Shown piece by piece: positions 7,898-16,843 of a stretch of 64,000 nt of DNA; the first letter of the stretch is position 1; each line of letters begins with the position of its first letter. Source of the stretch: Rothia sp. SD9660Na (GTDB lineage: Bacteria > Actinomycetota > Actinomycetes > Actinomycetales > Micrococcaceae). Made by a program: the position numbers and the translations under genes. The DNA is taken from the NCBI RefSeq assembly GCF_030064065.1, contig NZ_CP125946.1, positions 2,108,001 through 2,172,000 on the forward strand, written 5' to 3'. The notes beneath the pieces are model-generated. The model did not search any database. It was not told the DNA's origin and was given only the letters and a program-made list of their open reading frames with translations.

Positions 7898-10189
7898 TTA
7901 GCGGCGGGACAGGGCTACCTGGTCACCGGTGTAGGTTACCTCGGTCTTGGCGCCGGTTTCATTATCCACCACGGAGAAGGTTGCGGTAGGGATAAAGTAG
8001 CCGCGGGCCAAGTCTTCTGCGGTGACCAGGTGTTGGGCAGTGGTGCAGTTGTAGGCGTCGTTAGCGGGCAGGTTGCGCCAGCGGCAGTTAGGGGCGCTGG
8101 TGGGCATGAAGCCACGGTCAAAGCTACCGGATACCGGGGTCACGGTGGTGACGTAGGGGGAGGTACTGGTGACACGGAAGGTGTAGCCCACAGTGTCGCC
8201 CACGGCGTACCCTGCGGCAGCGGTGCCTACCCTACCGGTGACGGTGATGCTGGGGGCCTGGCGGGCAGGCTTGAGCAGGATCTTCTCGCCGGTGTGGGTG
8301 ACGGTGGTGGTGCGGGCATCATTGGCGCGGGAGGTCACGGTGAAGGTCATCTCGGGGGTGAAGTAGCCACGGTCGATGTCCTCCTGGGTGACGGTGCGGG
8401 TTGCGGTGGAGCAGGTGTAGGTGCCCTTGGCCGCCAGGTTGAGGTAGCGGCAATTGGGGGTGCTGGTAGGCAGGTAGCCTGCTGCGTCAAAGTTGCCTGC
8501 GGTGGGGACCACGGATACGGCTTCGTCAGCGGTGTTGGTGACGGAGAAGGTGTAGGTGATCTTTTCGCCGACGGTGTAGGGGCTGGTTGCGATATCCCGG
8601 GCGGGGGCGGAGGCGCTGTGGACGGTTGCGCCGAAGACAGTGGTGCTGGCTCCTACTTCTACAGGGAAGGTGAAGCGGGACTGCTTGCCGTTCTCAGCGG
8701 TAAATACGGCATCCACTTTGCCGGTGCTGGCGGTTGCGGCGGCGGTCAGGTTGACCTTGACGGTGCGGGTTTGGCCGGCGTCTAGGGTGATTTTTTCGCT
8801 GGTGGCACCGGTGAAGGAACCTGTATCTGCTAGGGTGATGGTGCCAGTGACGGCCTGGGCCTCCTGGTTGGTGATGGTGACGGGTACGGAGGCAGTCTGG
8901 CCGGCAGCTACAGTGAGCTTGTCAACGTTCATGGGGGCGCAGACCACGTTCAGCCAGGCTTCGTCGAAGGTGCCGTAGCGCATGTCGTTGCCGTAGCTAG
9001 CTTCATAGAGCACACCGAATTTGCCGTTGGAGAGGGCTGTGGTGGAGGAATAGGCGCCAAAGCCGGACTTGATCTGGCGCAGGCCGGGCCAGGTCTGGCC
9101 GTCATCGCAGGAGACACGGGCGGATAGGTTGACGCGGTTGTAGTTGGCGTTGTTGTTGGAGTTGGTGAAGATGAGCTTCTTAGCGTCCGCGCTGCCATAA
9201 GGCGCCTTGGGGTACATACGGGTAATAGCTGCGTTATTGGTGGGGTCGGGAAGCTCGGTGTCCAGGGTGATGGGGCCCCAAGTTTGACCGCCGTCGGAGC
9301 TGATGGCGACCTTGCGATAACCGGAGTTAGCGGAGTCACGGGAGTTGAGCATGAGGCGGCCGTCGGAGAGTTCTACGGTCTTGTTTTCGTCCATGGAGGC
9401 ACCCACGAAGTCACCCCGCTTCCAGGTGACGCCGTGGTCGTCGGAGTAGACGGAATATGCCTGGACGACCTCTTTGCCGTCGGCGGTGCGGACCTTGCCC
9501 ACGAACTGCTGGACCAGACGGCCTGCGTACTGACCGTACTTCATCTGGATACCTTCGCCGGAGGTGGCGAAGACGGCTTTGACGTCACCGGCCTTGGGTG
9601 AGGTTTTGCTGGTACCGGGCTTGACGATGGGGGTGATATCGCGGGGTTCGCTCCAGGTCAGGCCCTTGTCCTTGGATTCGACCACAACGGCACCGGTGAT
9701 AGTGCGGTCCTTGGTAATGTCGTTGCCGTACTGGCTGTAGTGCCAGCCCTGGTCCTTGGAGTAGACGAAGAAGGCGTAAACAGCGCCGGTGACAGAATCT
9801 ACGACAAAGGAGGGGTCGGAGTAGCCGTATTTCTGGGTGGTGGCGTCGCCCAGGTGGCCCTTCTTGATGTGGGTGTAGTCGCTCCAGGTGGTGCCGTAGT
9901 CGGTGGAACGGCGGAGCACGATGGAGTTGGGATTAGGGGCGTCTGCTGCGCTGCCAGGGCGGCCGTCCCAGGCTGCCAGGACGATGCCATCGCCCAGGTC
10001 TGCCAGGGCGGGGATGCGATAGGAGGCTGCACCACCTACATAGGTGGAGCCAATATTCTGTTCGGTGTAAGTACCGGGGCCGCCAGTGGATCCGTAGACG
10101 GGGGCGGGGGCCGCGGTGGCGGAGTTCATACCCAGTGCGAGCACGGGTAGAACGGGGAGAGCCAGGAGGCGGCGGAAGCGAATAGGCAT
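7898..10189 (-). CDS. nanH: Secreted sialidase (exo-alpha-sialidase, GH33)
   Basis: A 763-aa enzyme that removes terminal sialic acid from host glycans. The signal peptide is cleaved near ATAAPAP. The GH33 propeller has the YRIP motif (SYRIPAL, about residue 57), which carries the first active-site Arg, and five Asp-boxes: STDYGTTW, SKDKGLTW, SDDHGVTW, SSDGGQTW and SCDDGQTW. After about residue 430 comes a CARDB/NEW3-like Ig-fold module, then two tandem modules of about 115 residues sharing YTVGE/YAVGD, PTSxPNCR, CxTA and RGYFxP motifs. No LPXTG anchor is present, so it is secreted or held by the tandem modules. It is divergent from a secreted protease gene. Confidence 0.95.
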   Translation of the reverse strand: MPIRFRRLLALPVLPVLALGMNSATAAPAPVYGSTGGPGTYTEQNIGSTYVGGAASYRIPALADLGDGIVLAAWDGRPGSAADAPNPNSIVLRRSTDYGTTWSDYTHIKKGHLGDATTQKYGYSDPSFVVDSVTGAVYAFFVYSKDQGWHYSQYGNDITKDRTITGAVVVESKDKGLTWSEPRDITPIVKPGTSKTSPKAGDVKAVFATSGEGIQMKYGQYAGRLVQQFVGKVRTADGKEVVQAYSVYSDDHGVTWKRGDFVGASMDENKTVELSDGRLMLNSRDSANSGYRKVAISSDGGQTWGPITLDTELPDPTNNAAITRMYPKAPYGSADAKKLIFTNSNNNANYNRVNLSARVSCDDGQTWPGLRQIKSGFGAYSSTTALSNGKFGVLYEASYGNDMRYGTFDEAWLNVVCAPMNVDKLTVAAGQTASVPVTITNQEAQAVTGTITLADTGSFTGATSEKITLDAGQTRTVKVNLTAAATASTGKVDAVFTAENGKQSRFTFPVEVGASTTVFGATVHSASAPARDIATSPYTVGEKITYTFSVTNTADEAVSVVPTAGNFDAAGYLPTSTPNCRYLNLAAKGTYTCSTATRTVTQEDIDRGYFTPEMTFTVTSRANDARTTTVTHTGEKILLKPARQAPSITVTGRVGTAAAGYAVGDTVGYTFRVTSTSPYVTTVTPVSGSFDRGFMPTSAPNCRWRNLPANDAYNCTTAQHLVTAEDLARGYFIPTATFSVVDNETGAKTEVTYTGDQVALSRR

Positions 10190-10293
10190 AGTTCTCTCTC
10201 TAGTTAAAAGTGCGGTGTGATTGGAGTAAGAAATCGAGTGGGCCTCTAAGGGACAGATTTGAGCTCATGCGTTTCATCACCTAACCATACTGT

Positions 10294-10345
10294 ACAGGTA
10301 AACTTCTCTTGATCTGCGGGGGGGGTGGAGTTCACTTTTACCTGT
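10294..10345. promoter_or_regulatory. Inverted-repeat operator candidate between sialidase and protease genes
   Basis: Exact 9-bp arms ACAGGTAAA (10294-10302) and TTTACCTGT (10337-10345), 34 bp apart, in the region between the two divergent starts. The spacing of arm centres (43 bp, about four helical turns) would suit a looping regulator. Inference only. Confidence 0.4.
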
Positions 10346-10468
10346 GCGGGGTAGATTTGTCCGCATGGAGAGACTGCTGGGGGTAGAAAGGCCAGTCGTT
10401 GGGTGGCGAGGGCGGGTCTATGCCTTAGAATCCTCCTTAAACCACACATCACAGAAACGGACACATCC

Positions 10469-11569
10469 ATGCGTTTTTCCCGCAAACTTGCCACCCTGGC
10501 GGTGGCTACCCTGGCCTTTACTGGCCTGAGTGCCCCTATGGCGTCTGCTGTTACCCTGGATACAGATGGCGATAAGCTCCTGGATACTTGGGAGACTAAG
10601 GGCTACGACTACAACAACGACGGCGTCATCGACATCGACTTCGCTGCCATGGGCGCAGACCCCTACCGCAAAGACCTCTTCGTTGAGATGGACTACATGC
10701 CCGGCCTACTCGCCAGCGAAGCTGAGCTGGGCACCATCGTCCAGACCTTCGCCGACATGCCCATCTGGAACCCCAACGGCACCACCGGCATCACCATCCA
10801 CCTGGACGCCGGCAGCATCTACCCCGCCTACGACCTGGGCGGCGGCAACGAGATCCCCCACCAGGGCTTCACCGGCCTGGGCGATGTGAGCACCCTGCGG
10901 GGCACTAACTCCGACCCGGCACGTGCAGGCGTCTTCCACTACATGATCTGGGGCGACTACTACGGCACCAGAGGGTCTTCTGGCTCAGGCTACTACCCTG
11001 GCCGCACCTTCATGGTGACCGTAGGCCCCACCCACTGGGGTAAGGCAAGTAGCGCTATCCGCGTGGGTACCTTCATCCACGAGCTCGGCCACAACCTGGG
11101 CCTGCACCACGGCGGCACCGACGGCACAAATTACAAGCCCAACTACACCAGCATCATGAACTACAAGTACCAGCTGGAAGGTGTGCGCCGCACCGACGGG
11201 TCGGTCTACTACGGTTACTCCACCCGTGCGGGTATGACCATTGATGAGGCCGCAGTGGTTGAGTCTAAGGGGGCCGGCAACGCTGCCCGCGGCTTCTCCA
11301 TTCACTACGGCACCCGCTACTGGAAAGCCCACCAGGGTATCGACTTTGACCAGGACGGCGTCGTAGAAACCACCGCCCAGCAGATTGATGTGAACCGTGA
11401 CGGCACTATCGGTAAGCTGACCGCACCGAACGATCTGATGACCATGAAGTTCCAGGCCCGGTCTTCTGCCCCCGGCATTTCGCCCTATGAGCAGCAGGAG
11501 CCTGAGATTGAGAACAACGAGATGACGGCTGACCTGGCCCGCGAACTGGGCTACCTGCCTGCCGAGTAG
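10469..11569 (+). CDS. Secreted zinc metalloprotease (metzincin)
   Basis: A 366-aa protein with a Sec signal (MRFSRKLATLAVATLAF, cleavage near MASAV). The zinc-binding motif HELGHNLGLHH (HExxHxxGxxH) and the Met-turn SIMNYKYQ define a metzincin-type peptidase. DTDGDKLLDTWE at the mature N-terminus and DFDQDGVVETT / DVNRDGTIGKL near the C-terminus look like Ca-binding Asp-rich loops. I chose ATG 10469 because the signal peptide begins there; an upstream in-frame GTG (10403) would add 22 residues of non-signal sequence. It is divergent from the sialidase with a shared control region, which suggests a joint role in attacking host glycoproteins. Confidence 0.85.
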   Translation: MRFSRKLATLAVATLAFTGLSAPMASAVTLDTDGDKLLDTWETKGYDYNNDGVIDIDFAAMGADPYRKDLFVEMDYMPGLLASEAELGTIVQTFADMPIWNPNGTTGITIHLDAGSIYPAYDLGGGNEIPHQGFTGLGDVSTLRGTNSDPARAGVFHYMIWGDYYGTRGSSGSGYYPGRTFMVTVGPTHWGKASSAIRVGTFIHELGHNLGLHHGGTDGTNYKPNYTSIMNYKYQLEGVRRTDGSVYYGYSTRAGMTIDEAAVVESKGAGNAARGFSIHYGTRYWKAHQGIDFDQDGVVETTAQQIDVNRDGTIGKLTAPNDLMTMKFQARSSAPGISPYEQQEPEIENNEMTADLARELGYLPAE

Positions 11570-11619
11570 TCACACTTCTCTCGCCCCCGCCCCATCACCA
11601 AGGGGACCTGAGAACTTCG

Positions 11620-11646
11620 AAGGGACCGCATAGTATGCGGTCCCTT
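11620..11646. terminator. Hairpin between metalloprotease and MDR genes
   Basis: Perfect 13-bp inverted repeat (11620-11632 / 11634-11646) between convergent genes. Parts of the same word recur just downstream (TTTTGCGGTCCCCTTTT). Likely bidirectional terminator. Confidence 0.75.
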
Positions 11647-11704
11647 TGAGGTTTTGCGGTCCCCTTTTAGAGCGAGTGGTGCCAGGGCATGGCTTGGGCA
11701 GCGT

Positions 11705-12712
11705 CTAGAGCTTCACCACCATCTTGCCGGTGTTAGCGCCCTTCATCATGTCAATAAAGGCTTCGATAGTGGAGTCCAGACCTTCGTAGACAGTTTCGTC
11801 ATAGACTATCTTGCCCTCGGCAAACCAGCGGCCCATCTTTTCGCGGAACTCGGGTACAACGTCCAGGTACTCCCCCAGGGTGAAGCCCTGCATGGTCAGA
11901 CCCTGCTTGACCATATTGACTATATTGTCGGGGCCGGGGGTAGTTTCGCCGGTGTTGTAGGAGGAAATTGCGCCGCACAGGGCAAGACGGCCACCGCGGT
12001 TCATCACATCGAGAGCAGCTTCGAGGTGATCGCCGCCGACGTTGTCGAAGTAGACGTCGACGCCGTCCGGTACCAACTCGGGCAGGGCCTGCCGCACCGG
12101 GGCGTCCTTGTAATTGAGGGCTGCATCGTAGCCATATTTGCTGGTCAGCAGCTCAACCTTCTCAACCGAGCCAGCGCTGCCAACAACGCGGGAGGCGCCG
12201 AGTAGGCGGGCGATCTGCCCGACGGCGGTGCCCACGGCGCCCGCTGCGCCAGAGACGAACACGACGTCGCCTTCTTTTAGGTGGGCAATACGGGTCAGGC
12301 CTGCGTAGGCGGTCATTGCCGTCATGCCCAGCATGCCCAGGTAGAGCGAGGACGGCGCCCCGGCAGGTAGTTCCGGCAGGGCGGTAAACTCGCGAGCGGC
12401 GCCCTGGGCGTAGTCTGCCCAGCCCTGCTGGTGCGATACGAGGGTGCCTACGGGCAGGCTTTCATCGTGCGATTCAACAACGCGTCCGACGGCCCCGCCG
12501 GTGATGCGTTCGCCCAGGCCGTAGGGGGCTATGTAGCTCTTGGCGTCGTTCATGCGTCCGCGCATGTAGGGGTCAACCGAGATGAACTCGTTGCGAACAC
12601 GCACCTGGCCGTCGGTCAGGTCGGGCAGGGTGACGGTTGCGAACTTAAAGTTCTCGGCGGTGGGCCAGCCGCTGGGGCGGGAGGCAAGACGGATTTCACG
12701 TGCTTGTGTCAT
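11705..12712 (-). CDS. NADP-dependent medium-chain reductase, CurA/YncB type
   Basis: A 335-aa zinc-independent MDR-family oxidoreductase (alkenal/leukotriene-type reductases). Family hallmarks are RNEFISVDPYMRGRM near residue 38, GGAVGRVVES, the MTAYAGL segment, and the nucleotide-binding GAAGAVGTAVGQIARLLGA at about 155. YFDNVGGDHLEAAL and GRLALCGAISSYN are also typical. Length matches the family. It reduces activated C=C bonds using NADPH; the physiological substrate is not known. A 5'-truncated DUF1304 gene lies 54 bp upstream on the same strand. Confidence 0.93.
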   Translation of the reverse strand: MTQAREIRLASRPSGWPTAENFKFATVTLPDLTDGQVRVRNEFISVDPYMRGRMNDAKSYIAPYGLGERITGGAVGRVVESHDESLPVGTLVSHQQGWADYAQGAAREFTALPELPAGAPSSLYLGMLGMTAMTAYAGLTRIAHLKEGDVVFVSGAAGAVGTAVGQIARLLGASRVVGSAGSVEKVELLTSKYGYDAALNYKDAPVRQALPELVPDGVDVYFDNVGGDHLEAALDVMNRGGRLALCGAISSYNTGETTPGPDNIVNMVKQGLTMQGFTLGEYLDVVPEFREKMGRWFAEGKIVYDETVYEGLDSTIEAFIDMMKGANTGKMVVKL

Positions 12713-12766
12713 GATTTTTCCTTTCGAAAGCTGTTTAACCAGTTCTACGCCTGTGGACGACTTTTG

Positions 12767-13042
12767 TTAAAGGGCTGCGCTCAGAGCGAGCAAGGTGACG
12801 GCAAGCAGCGGGAAGGCACCCTGTTTCATGGCAGCGGAACGCTTGTCGGGGGAGGTGATGAAGAGGACGGCCGCGGCAGCCAGCATTGACCCGGTACCGG
12901 CGAGCATGAGGGCTAGTCCCACGGCGGGGGCACCGGCGAAATAGGCTAGGACGCCGGCGGCGGCAATGATTGCCAGGAAGAGGTTGTAGAGGCCCTGGTT
13001 GTAGACCATTTCCTTGGCCTGTTCGACTGATTCACGGCTCAT
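12767..13042 (-). pseudogene. DUF1304 membrane protein, 5'-truncated
   Basis: The 91-residue frame matches the C-terminal two thirds of DUF1304 proteins (small inner-membrane proteins of unknown function): SVEQAKEMVYNQGLYNLFLA carries the NQGLYN hallmark and three hydrophobic helices follow. Upstream in the same frame the DNA still encodes PVFG before the ATG (the family usually has VFG just before this Met), but a TGA lies three codons further up. The usual N-terminal helix is missing. The break is about 40 bp from a strong palindrome (13081-13143), suggesting that a rearrangement removed the 5' end. Confidence 0.6.
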
Positions 13043-13080
13043 GCCGAAGACGGGCAGGGCTCAAGCGCTCCAGCCGGGCG

Positions 13081-13143
13081 AGCGTGCGTCATATCGCTGA
13101 GCGTGCACCCAGCAGCCGCACGCTCAGCGATATAGCGCACGCT
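13081..13143. repeat. 63-bp imperfect palindrome
   Basis: Two 26-bp arms (13081-13106 and 13118-13143) that match as reverse complements at 24 of 26 positions, with an 11-nt loop. No T-run follows, and it lies upstream of both neighbouring divergent genes, so it is not an ordinary terminator. It sits at the broken 5' end of the DUF1304 gene. It may be a REP/MITE-like element. Confidence 0.85.
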
Positions 13144-13191
13144 TGCCACAACCAGACGCCGTAGAAAAGCCCCGCGCCCCTCCGTTTCACT

Positions 13192-13223
13192 TTGACCCAC
13201 GCAGTGCCCTAACCCGGTAAAAT
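13192..13223 (+). promoter_or_regulatory. Possible promoter of purSQL
   Basis: TTGACC (13192-13197) and TAAAAT (13218-13223), but the 20-bp spacer is long. It is the best candidate before purS. Confidence 0.3.
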
Positions 13224-13269
13224 AGAACCCGGCTCTATATAGATTCCAGCACCCAAGGAGTGCCCATTC

Positions 13270-13521
13270 ATGGCCCGTATTGTTGTTGACGTTATGCTCA
13301 AGCCCGAAATCCTCGACCCCCAGGGCAAGGCTATCGCTCACGAGCTTCCCCGTATCGGTCTGAACAACTTCACCGATGTTCGTCAGGGTAAGCGTTTTGA
13401 ACTGACCGTCGATGGTGAAGTCACCGAAGAACTACTCGCGCAGGCCCGCCAGGCAGCTGAAGAGCTGCTGTCTAACCCCGTGATTGAAGACGTCGTCAAC
13501 GTCGAAGCTCTGGAGGACTAA
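13270..13521 (+). CDS. purS: Phosphoribosylformylglycinamidine synthase subunit PurS
   Basis: 83 aa, the usual PurS size. Typical features are [17 protein letters not shown] at the N-terminus and VRQGKRFEL in the middle. PurS bridges PurL and PurQ in the three-part FGAM synthase of purine synthesis. It is followed at 5 bp by purQ and then by purL in one operon. Confidence 0.97.
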   Translation: MARIVVDVMLKPEILDPQGKAIAHELPRIGLNNFTDVRQGKRFELTVDGEVTEELLAQARQAAEELLSNPVIEDVVNVEALED

Positions 13522-13526
13522 AAGAC

Positions 13527-14336
13527 GTGGCAGAATCCCTCGCAGCAACCGAAGTGCCCCTGGTGGGCGACTTCTCCCAGACCACTCCCAACCCTGCCCT
13601 GGCCGATGTGCGCGTTGGCGTCATCACCTTCCCCGGCACCCTGGACGACCGCGATGCCTCCCGCGCCGTCCGCCTAGCCGGTGGCACCCCCGTACCGCTG
13701 TGGCACGATGAAGCAGCTCTGCACGATGTAGACGCTGTGATTGTGCCCGGCGGTTTTTCGTATGGTGACTACCTGCGCGCAGGCGCTATCGCCGCTAAGG
13801 CCCCGGTCATGCGCAAGGTCGTTGAGGCAGCTAGCGCAGCTGGCACCTCAGGTTCCGCTCCCCTGCCGGTGCTCGGCATCTGCAACGGTTTCCAGATTCT
13901 GACCGAAACCCACCTGCTGCCCGGCTCCATGATTAAGAACGATCACCGCAAGTTCATCTGCCGCGATCAGACCCTGCGCGTTGAGACCAACCAGACTGCC
14001 TGGACCGGCGACTTCGAAGCGGGCCAGAACATCGTGGTGCCCCTCAAGAACCAGGACGGTCAGTACGTTGCCGACACCAAGACCCTTGAGGCTCTTGAGG
14101 CTGAAGGACGCGTGGTGTTCCGCTACGTGGACGTTAACCCTAACGGCTCCCGCAACAACATCGCCGGCATCGCCAACGAGCGCGGCAACGTCGTGGGCCT
14201 CATGCCCCACCCCGAGCACGCCGTCGAACCTGGCTTCGGCCCCTCATCCTCAGGTTTTGGCACCGTGGGTCTGCGCGGCGGCGCGGACGGTCTGGGCGTC
14301 TTCACCTCCGTACTCAACCAGCTGGTTTCGGCCTAA
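13527..14336 (+). CDS. purQ: FGAM synthase glutaminase subunit PurQ
   Basis: A class I glutamine amidotransferase that supplies ammonia to Pur[17 protein letters not shown] at about residue 28, the nucleophile-elbow Cys in [10 protein letters not shown] (about residue 117) and the catalytic His/Glu in [10 protein letters not shown] near the C-terminus are all visible. At 269 aa it is longer than many PurQ proteins (about 225), mainly from an N-terminal extension before RVGVI; GTG 13527 is the first start after purS. 5 bp separate it from purS and 25 bp from purL. Confidence 0.96.
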   Translation: MAESLAATEVPLVGDFSQTTPNPALADVRVGVITFPGTLDDRDASRAVRLAGGTPVPLWHDEAALHDVDAVIVPGGFSYGDYLRAGAIAAKAPVMRKVVEAASAAGTSGSAPLPVLGICNGFQILTETHLLPGSMIKNDHRKFICRDQTLRVETNQTAWTGDFEAGQNIVVPLKNQDGQYVADTKTLEALEAEGRVVFRYVDVNPNGSRNNIAGIANERGNVVGLMPHPEHAVEPGFGPSSSGFGTVGLRGGADGLGVFTSVLNQLVSA

Positions 14337-14361
14337 ACGCCTCGCATAAGGAATAAGAATT

Positions 14362-16680
14362 TTGAGCGACAAGAAGTTTAATCTCGACACCGTTGAGCAC
14401 GCCGCTGCCACTCCCGACACCGAGATGCCCTGGGCTGAGCTGGGTCTGAAGGAAAACGAGTTCGAGGACATCAAGAAGATTCTCGGCCGCCGCCCCACCG
14501 CAGCCGAGCTGGCTATGTACTCGGTCATGTGGTCAGAGCACTGCTCCTACAAGTCTTCCAAGGTGCACCTCAAGCAGTTCGGTGCCAAGGTCACCGACGA
14601 GATGAAGAAGGATCTCATGGTTGGTATCGGCGAGAACGCCGGTGTGACCAACATCGGCAACGGCTGGGCTGTGACCTTTAAGATTGAGTCCCACAACCAC
14701 CCCTCCTATGTTGAGCCCTACCAGGGTGCAGCGACCGGTGTGGGCGGTATCGTGCGTGACATTATCTCGATGGGTGCCCGCCCTGTGGCCGTCATGGATC
14801 CCCTACGTTTCGGTGCCATTGACCACCCCGACACCGCCCGCGTCCTGCCCGGCGTTGTCTCCGGTGTGGGTGGCTACGGCAATTCCCTGGGCCTGCCCAA
14901 TATCGGCGGCGAAGTTGAGTTTGACGAGTGCTACCAGGCCAACCCCCTGGTCAACGCCCTGGCTGTGGGCATTATGCGCCACGAGGACATCCGCACCGCA
15001 AACGCCTCGGGTACCGGCAACAAGGTCATCCTCTTCGGCGCCCGCACCGGTGGCGACGGTATTGGCGGCGCTTCAGTTCTAGCTTCGGAGTCCTTCGACG
15101 ACACCAAGCCATCCAAGCGCCCTGCCGTGCAGGTGGGCGACCCCTTCGCTGAGAAGGTGCTGATTGAGTGCTGCCTGGAGCTCTTCAAGAACTCCATCGT
15201 TGAGGGTATCCAGGATCTCGGTGCTGCGGGCATCTCCTGCGCCACCTCCGAGCTGGCCTCCAACGGCGACGGCGGTATGCACGTTGACCTGACGAAGGTT
15301 CTGCTGCGCGACCCCACCCTGACCCCGGGCGAGATTCTCATGTCTGAGTCCCAGGAGCGCATGATGGCGGTTGTGACCCCCGAGAACCTGAGCCGCTTCG
15401 AAGACATCATGAAGAAGTGGGACGTCGAGTACTCCATTCTAGGTGAGGTGACCGGTTCCGGCCGCCTGACCATCGAGTGGCAGGGCGAGATTATCGTGGA
15501 CGTTGACCCCAAGACCGTCGCCCACGACGGCCCCACCTACGAGCGTCCTTACGCCCGCCCCGAGTGGCAGGACGCCCTGCAGGCCGACAAGTTCACCGGT
15601 TCTAACGCGGACGACGCCCGCCCCACCGGCGCTGAGCTGGGCGAGGCTATCAAGGCGTTTATGGCTGCCCCCAACATGTGCTCCAAGTCCTGGATTACTA
15701 ACCAGTACGACCGCTACGTTCAGGGCAACACCGCCCTGTCTATGCCCGATGACTCCGGCGTGATTCGTGTGGACGAAGAGACCGGCCTGGGTGTTGCCCT
15801 GGCGACCGACTCTAACCCCCGCTTCACTAAGCTCGACCCCTATGAGGGTGCGAAGGCGTCCCTGGCTGAGGCCTACCGCAACGTGGCTACCGTAGGCGCC
15901 CGCCCCGTGGCTGTCTCTGACTGCCTGAACTTCGGTTCCCCCGAGGATCCGGACATCATGTGGCAGTTCGCTGAGGCCGTGCGCGGTATCGCCGACGGCT
16001 GTATGGAACTGGGCGTACCCGTGACCGGCGGTAACGTCTCCCTCTACAACCAGACCGGCGGCAAGGCCATTAACCCCACCCCCGTGGTTGCCATGATGGG
16101 CGTGATGGACGACGTCACCCGCCGCACCCCCTCCGGCTGGGCTCCTGAGCATGACGGCCAGGCCCTCTACCTGCTGGGTACCACTCGCGACGAGCTGGAC
16201 GGCTCCGAGTGGGCTCGTTTCAAGGGTCACTTGGGCGGCCTGCCTCCCAAGGTTGACCTTGCTGCCGAGAAACTGCTGGGCGACATGCTGGTGAACATGA
16301 GCCGCGACGGCATGATTGACGCTGCCCACGACGTCTCTGCCGGTGGCCTGGCTGCTGCCCTGGTTGAGGGCTGCCTGCGCTTTGGCGTCGGTGCCCGCGT
16401 TGGCCTGGGTGAGGTTGCTGAGCGTGACGGTATCGACCTCTTCACCCTGCTCTTCTCTGAGTCCCTGGGCCGCGTGGTTGTCTCCGTGCCCCGCTCCGAG
16501 GAAGTGCGCTTCAAGGACATGTGCACCGCCCGCGACTACCCCTTCGCCCGTATCGGCGTGGTCGATGCAGCCTCTAATGCCCTGGATATTCAGGGTGAGG
16601 TCGCTATCGACATGGACGAGCTGCGCGAAGCTCACGAGGGCACCCTGGCCCGCCACTTCGGTGAGGTTGCCCCCAGCTAG
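14362..16680 (+). CDS. purL: FGAM synthase subunit PurL
   Basis: A 772-aa small-type PurL, the ATP-dependent synthetase subunit of the PurSQL complex. Characteristic segments are [16 protein letters not shown] near residue 55, [19 protein letters not shown] near 110, [18 protein letters not shown], and the second-half repeat [19 protein letters not shown]. Start is TTG at 14362, with AAGGAA about 10 bp upstream; no better start is in frame. Last gene of the operon, followed by a strong terminator. Confidence 0.97.
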   Translation: MSDKKFNLDTVEHAAATPDTEMPWAELGLKENEFEDIKKILGRRPTAAELAMYSVMWSEHCSYKSSKVHLKQFGAKVTDEMKKDLMVGIGENAGVTNIGNGWAVTFKIESHNHPSYVEPYQGAATGVGGIVRDIISMGARPVAVMDPLRFGAIDHPDTARVLPGVVSGVGGYGNSLGLPNIGGEVEFDECYQANPLVNALAVGIMRHEDIRTANASGTGNKVILFGARTGGDGIGGASVLASESFDDTKPSKRPAVQVGDPFAEKVLIECCLELFKNSIVEGIQDLGAAGISCATSELASNGDGGMHVDLTKVLLRDPTLTPGEILMSESQERMMAVVTPENLSRFEDIMKKWDVEYSILGEVTGSGRLTIEWQGEIIVDVDPKTVAHDGPTYERPYARPEWQDALQADKFTGSNADDARPTGAELGEAIKAFMAAPNMCSKSWITNQYDRYVQGNTALSMPDDSGVIRVDEETGLGVALATDSNPRFTKLDPYEGAKASLAEAYRNVATVGARPVAVSDCLNFGSPEDPDIMWQFAEAVRGIADGCMELGVPVTGGNVSLYNQTGGKAINPTPVVAMMGVMDDVTRRTPSGWAPEHDGQALYLLGTTRDELDGSEWARFKGHLGGLPPKVDLAAEKLLGDMLVNMSRDGMIDAAHDVSAGGLAAALVEGCLRFGVGARVGLGEVAERDGIDLFTLLFSESLGRVVVSVPRSEEVRFKDMCTARDYPFARIGVVDAASNALDIQGEVAIDMDELREAHEGTLARHFGEVAPS

Positions 16681-16697
16681 TCGCTAGCTACACGGTG

Positions 16698-16760
16698 TAA
16701 GGACGCCGCCGCGCCCCTCCCCTGCCTTCGGGCAGGCAGGTGCGTGGCGGCGTCCTTTTG
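16698..16760 (+). terminator. Terminator of purSQL
   Basis: Long stem AAGGACGCCGCC / GGCGGCGTCCTT (16699-16710 / 16746-16757) enclosing an inner CCTGCC-TTCG-GGCAGG hairpin, followed by TTG. The stem and inner sequence closely resemble the terminator at 41851-41912. Confidence 0.9.
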
Positions 16761-16768
16761 TCTTAGCC

Positions 16769-16830
16769 TGTACAGGGTTCTTGGGCTGTGTGCAGAGAAA
16801 ACCCTGCACACAGCCCAAGAACCCTGCACA
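16769..16830. repeat. 62-bp palindrome flanking nuclease A, downstream copy
   Basis: Arms 16769-16795 and 16804-16830 (27 bp, one mismatch) with an 8-nt AGAAAACC loop. A second copy in the same orientation lies at 17901-17962 and differs at about five positions. This copy begins 14 bp past the nuclease gene's stop. There is no T-run on either side. Confidence 0.92.
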
Positions 16831-16843
16831 CCTCCAATCTGAC

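Noticed and set aside
7835..8785. Long plus-strand Gly-rich open frame opposite the sialidase
   Set aside because: Shadow of the sialidase coding strand: low-complexity Gly/Val composition, no domain and no RBS, while the minus strand has Asp-boxes and YRIP.
10403..10468. Longer start of the metzincin gene
   Set aside because: Adds 22 residues before a perfect signal peptide and has no RBS.
15439..16656. 405-codon open frame on the minus strand across purL
   Set aside because: Antisense shadow of highly GC-biased purL codons; no recognisable protein.
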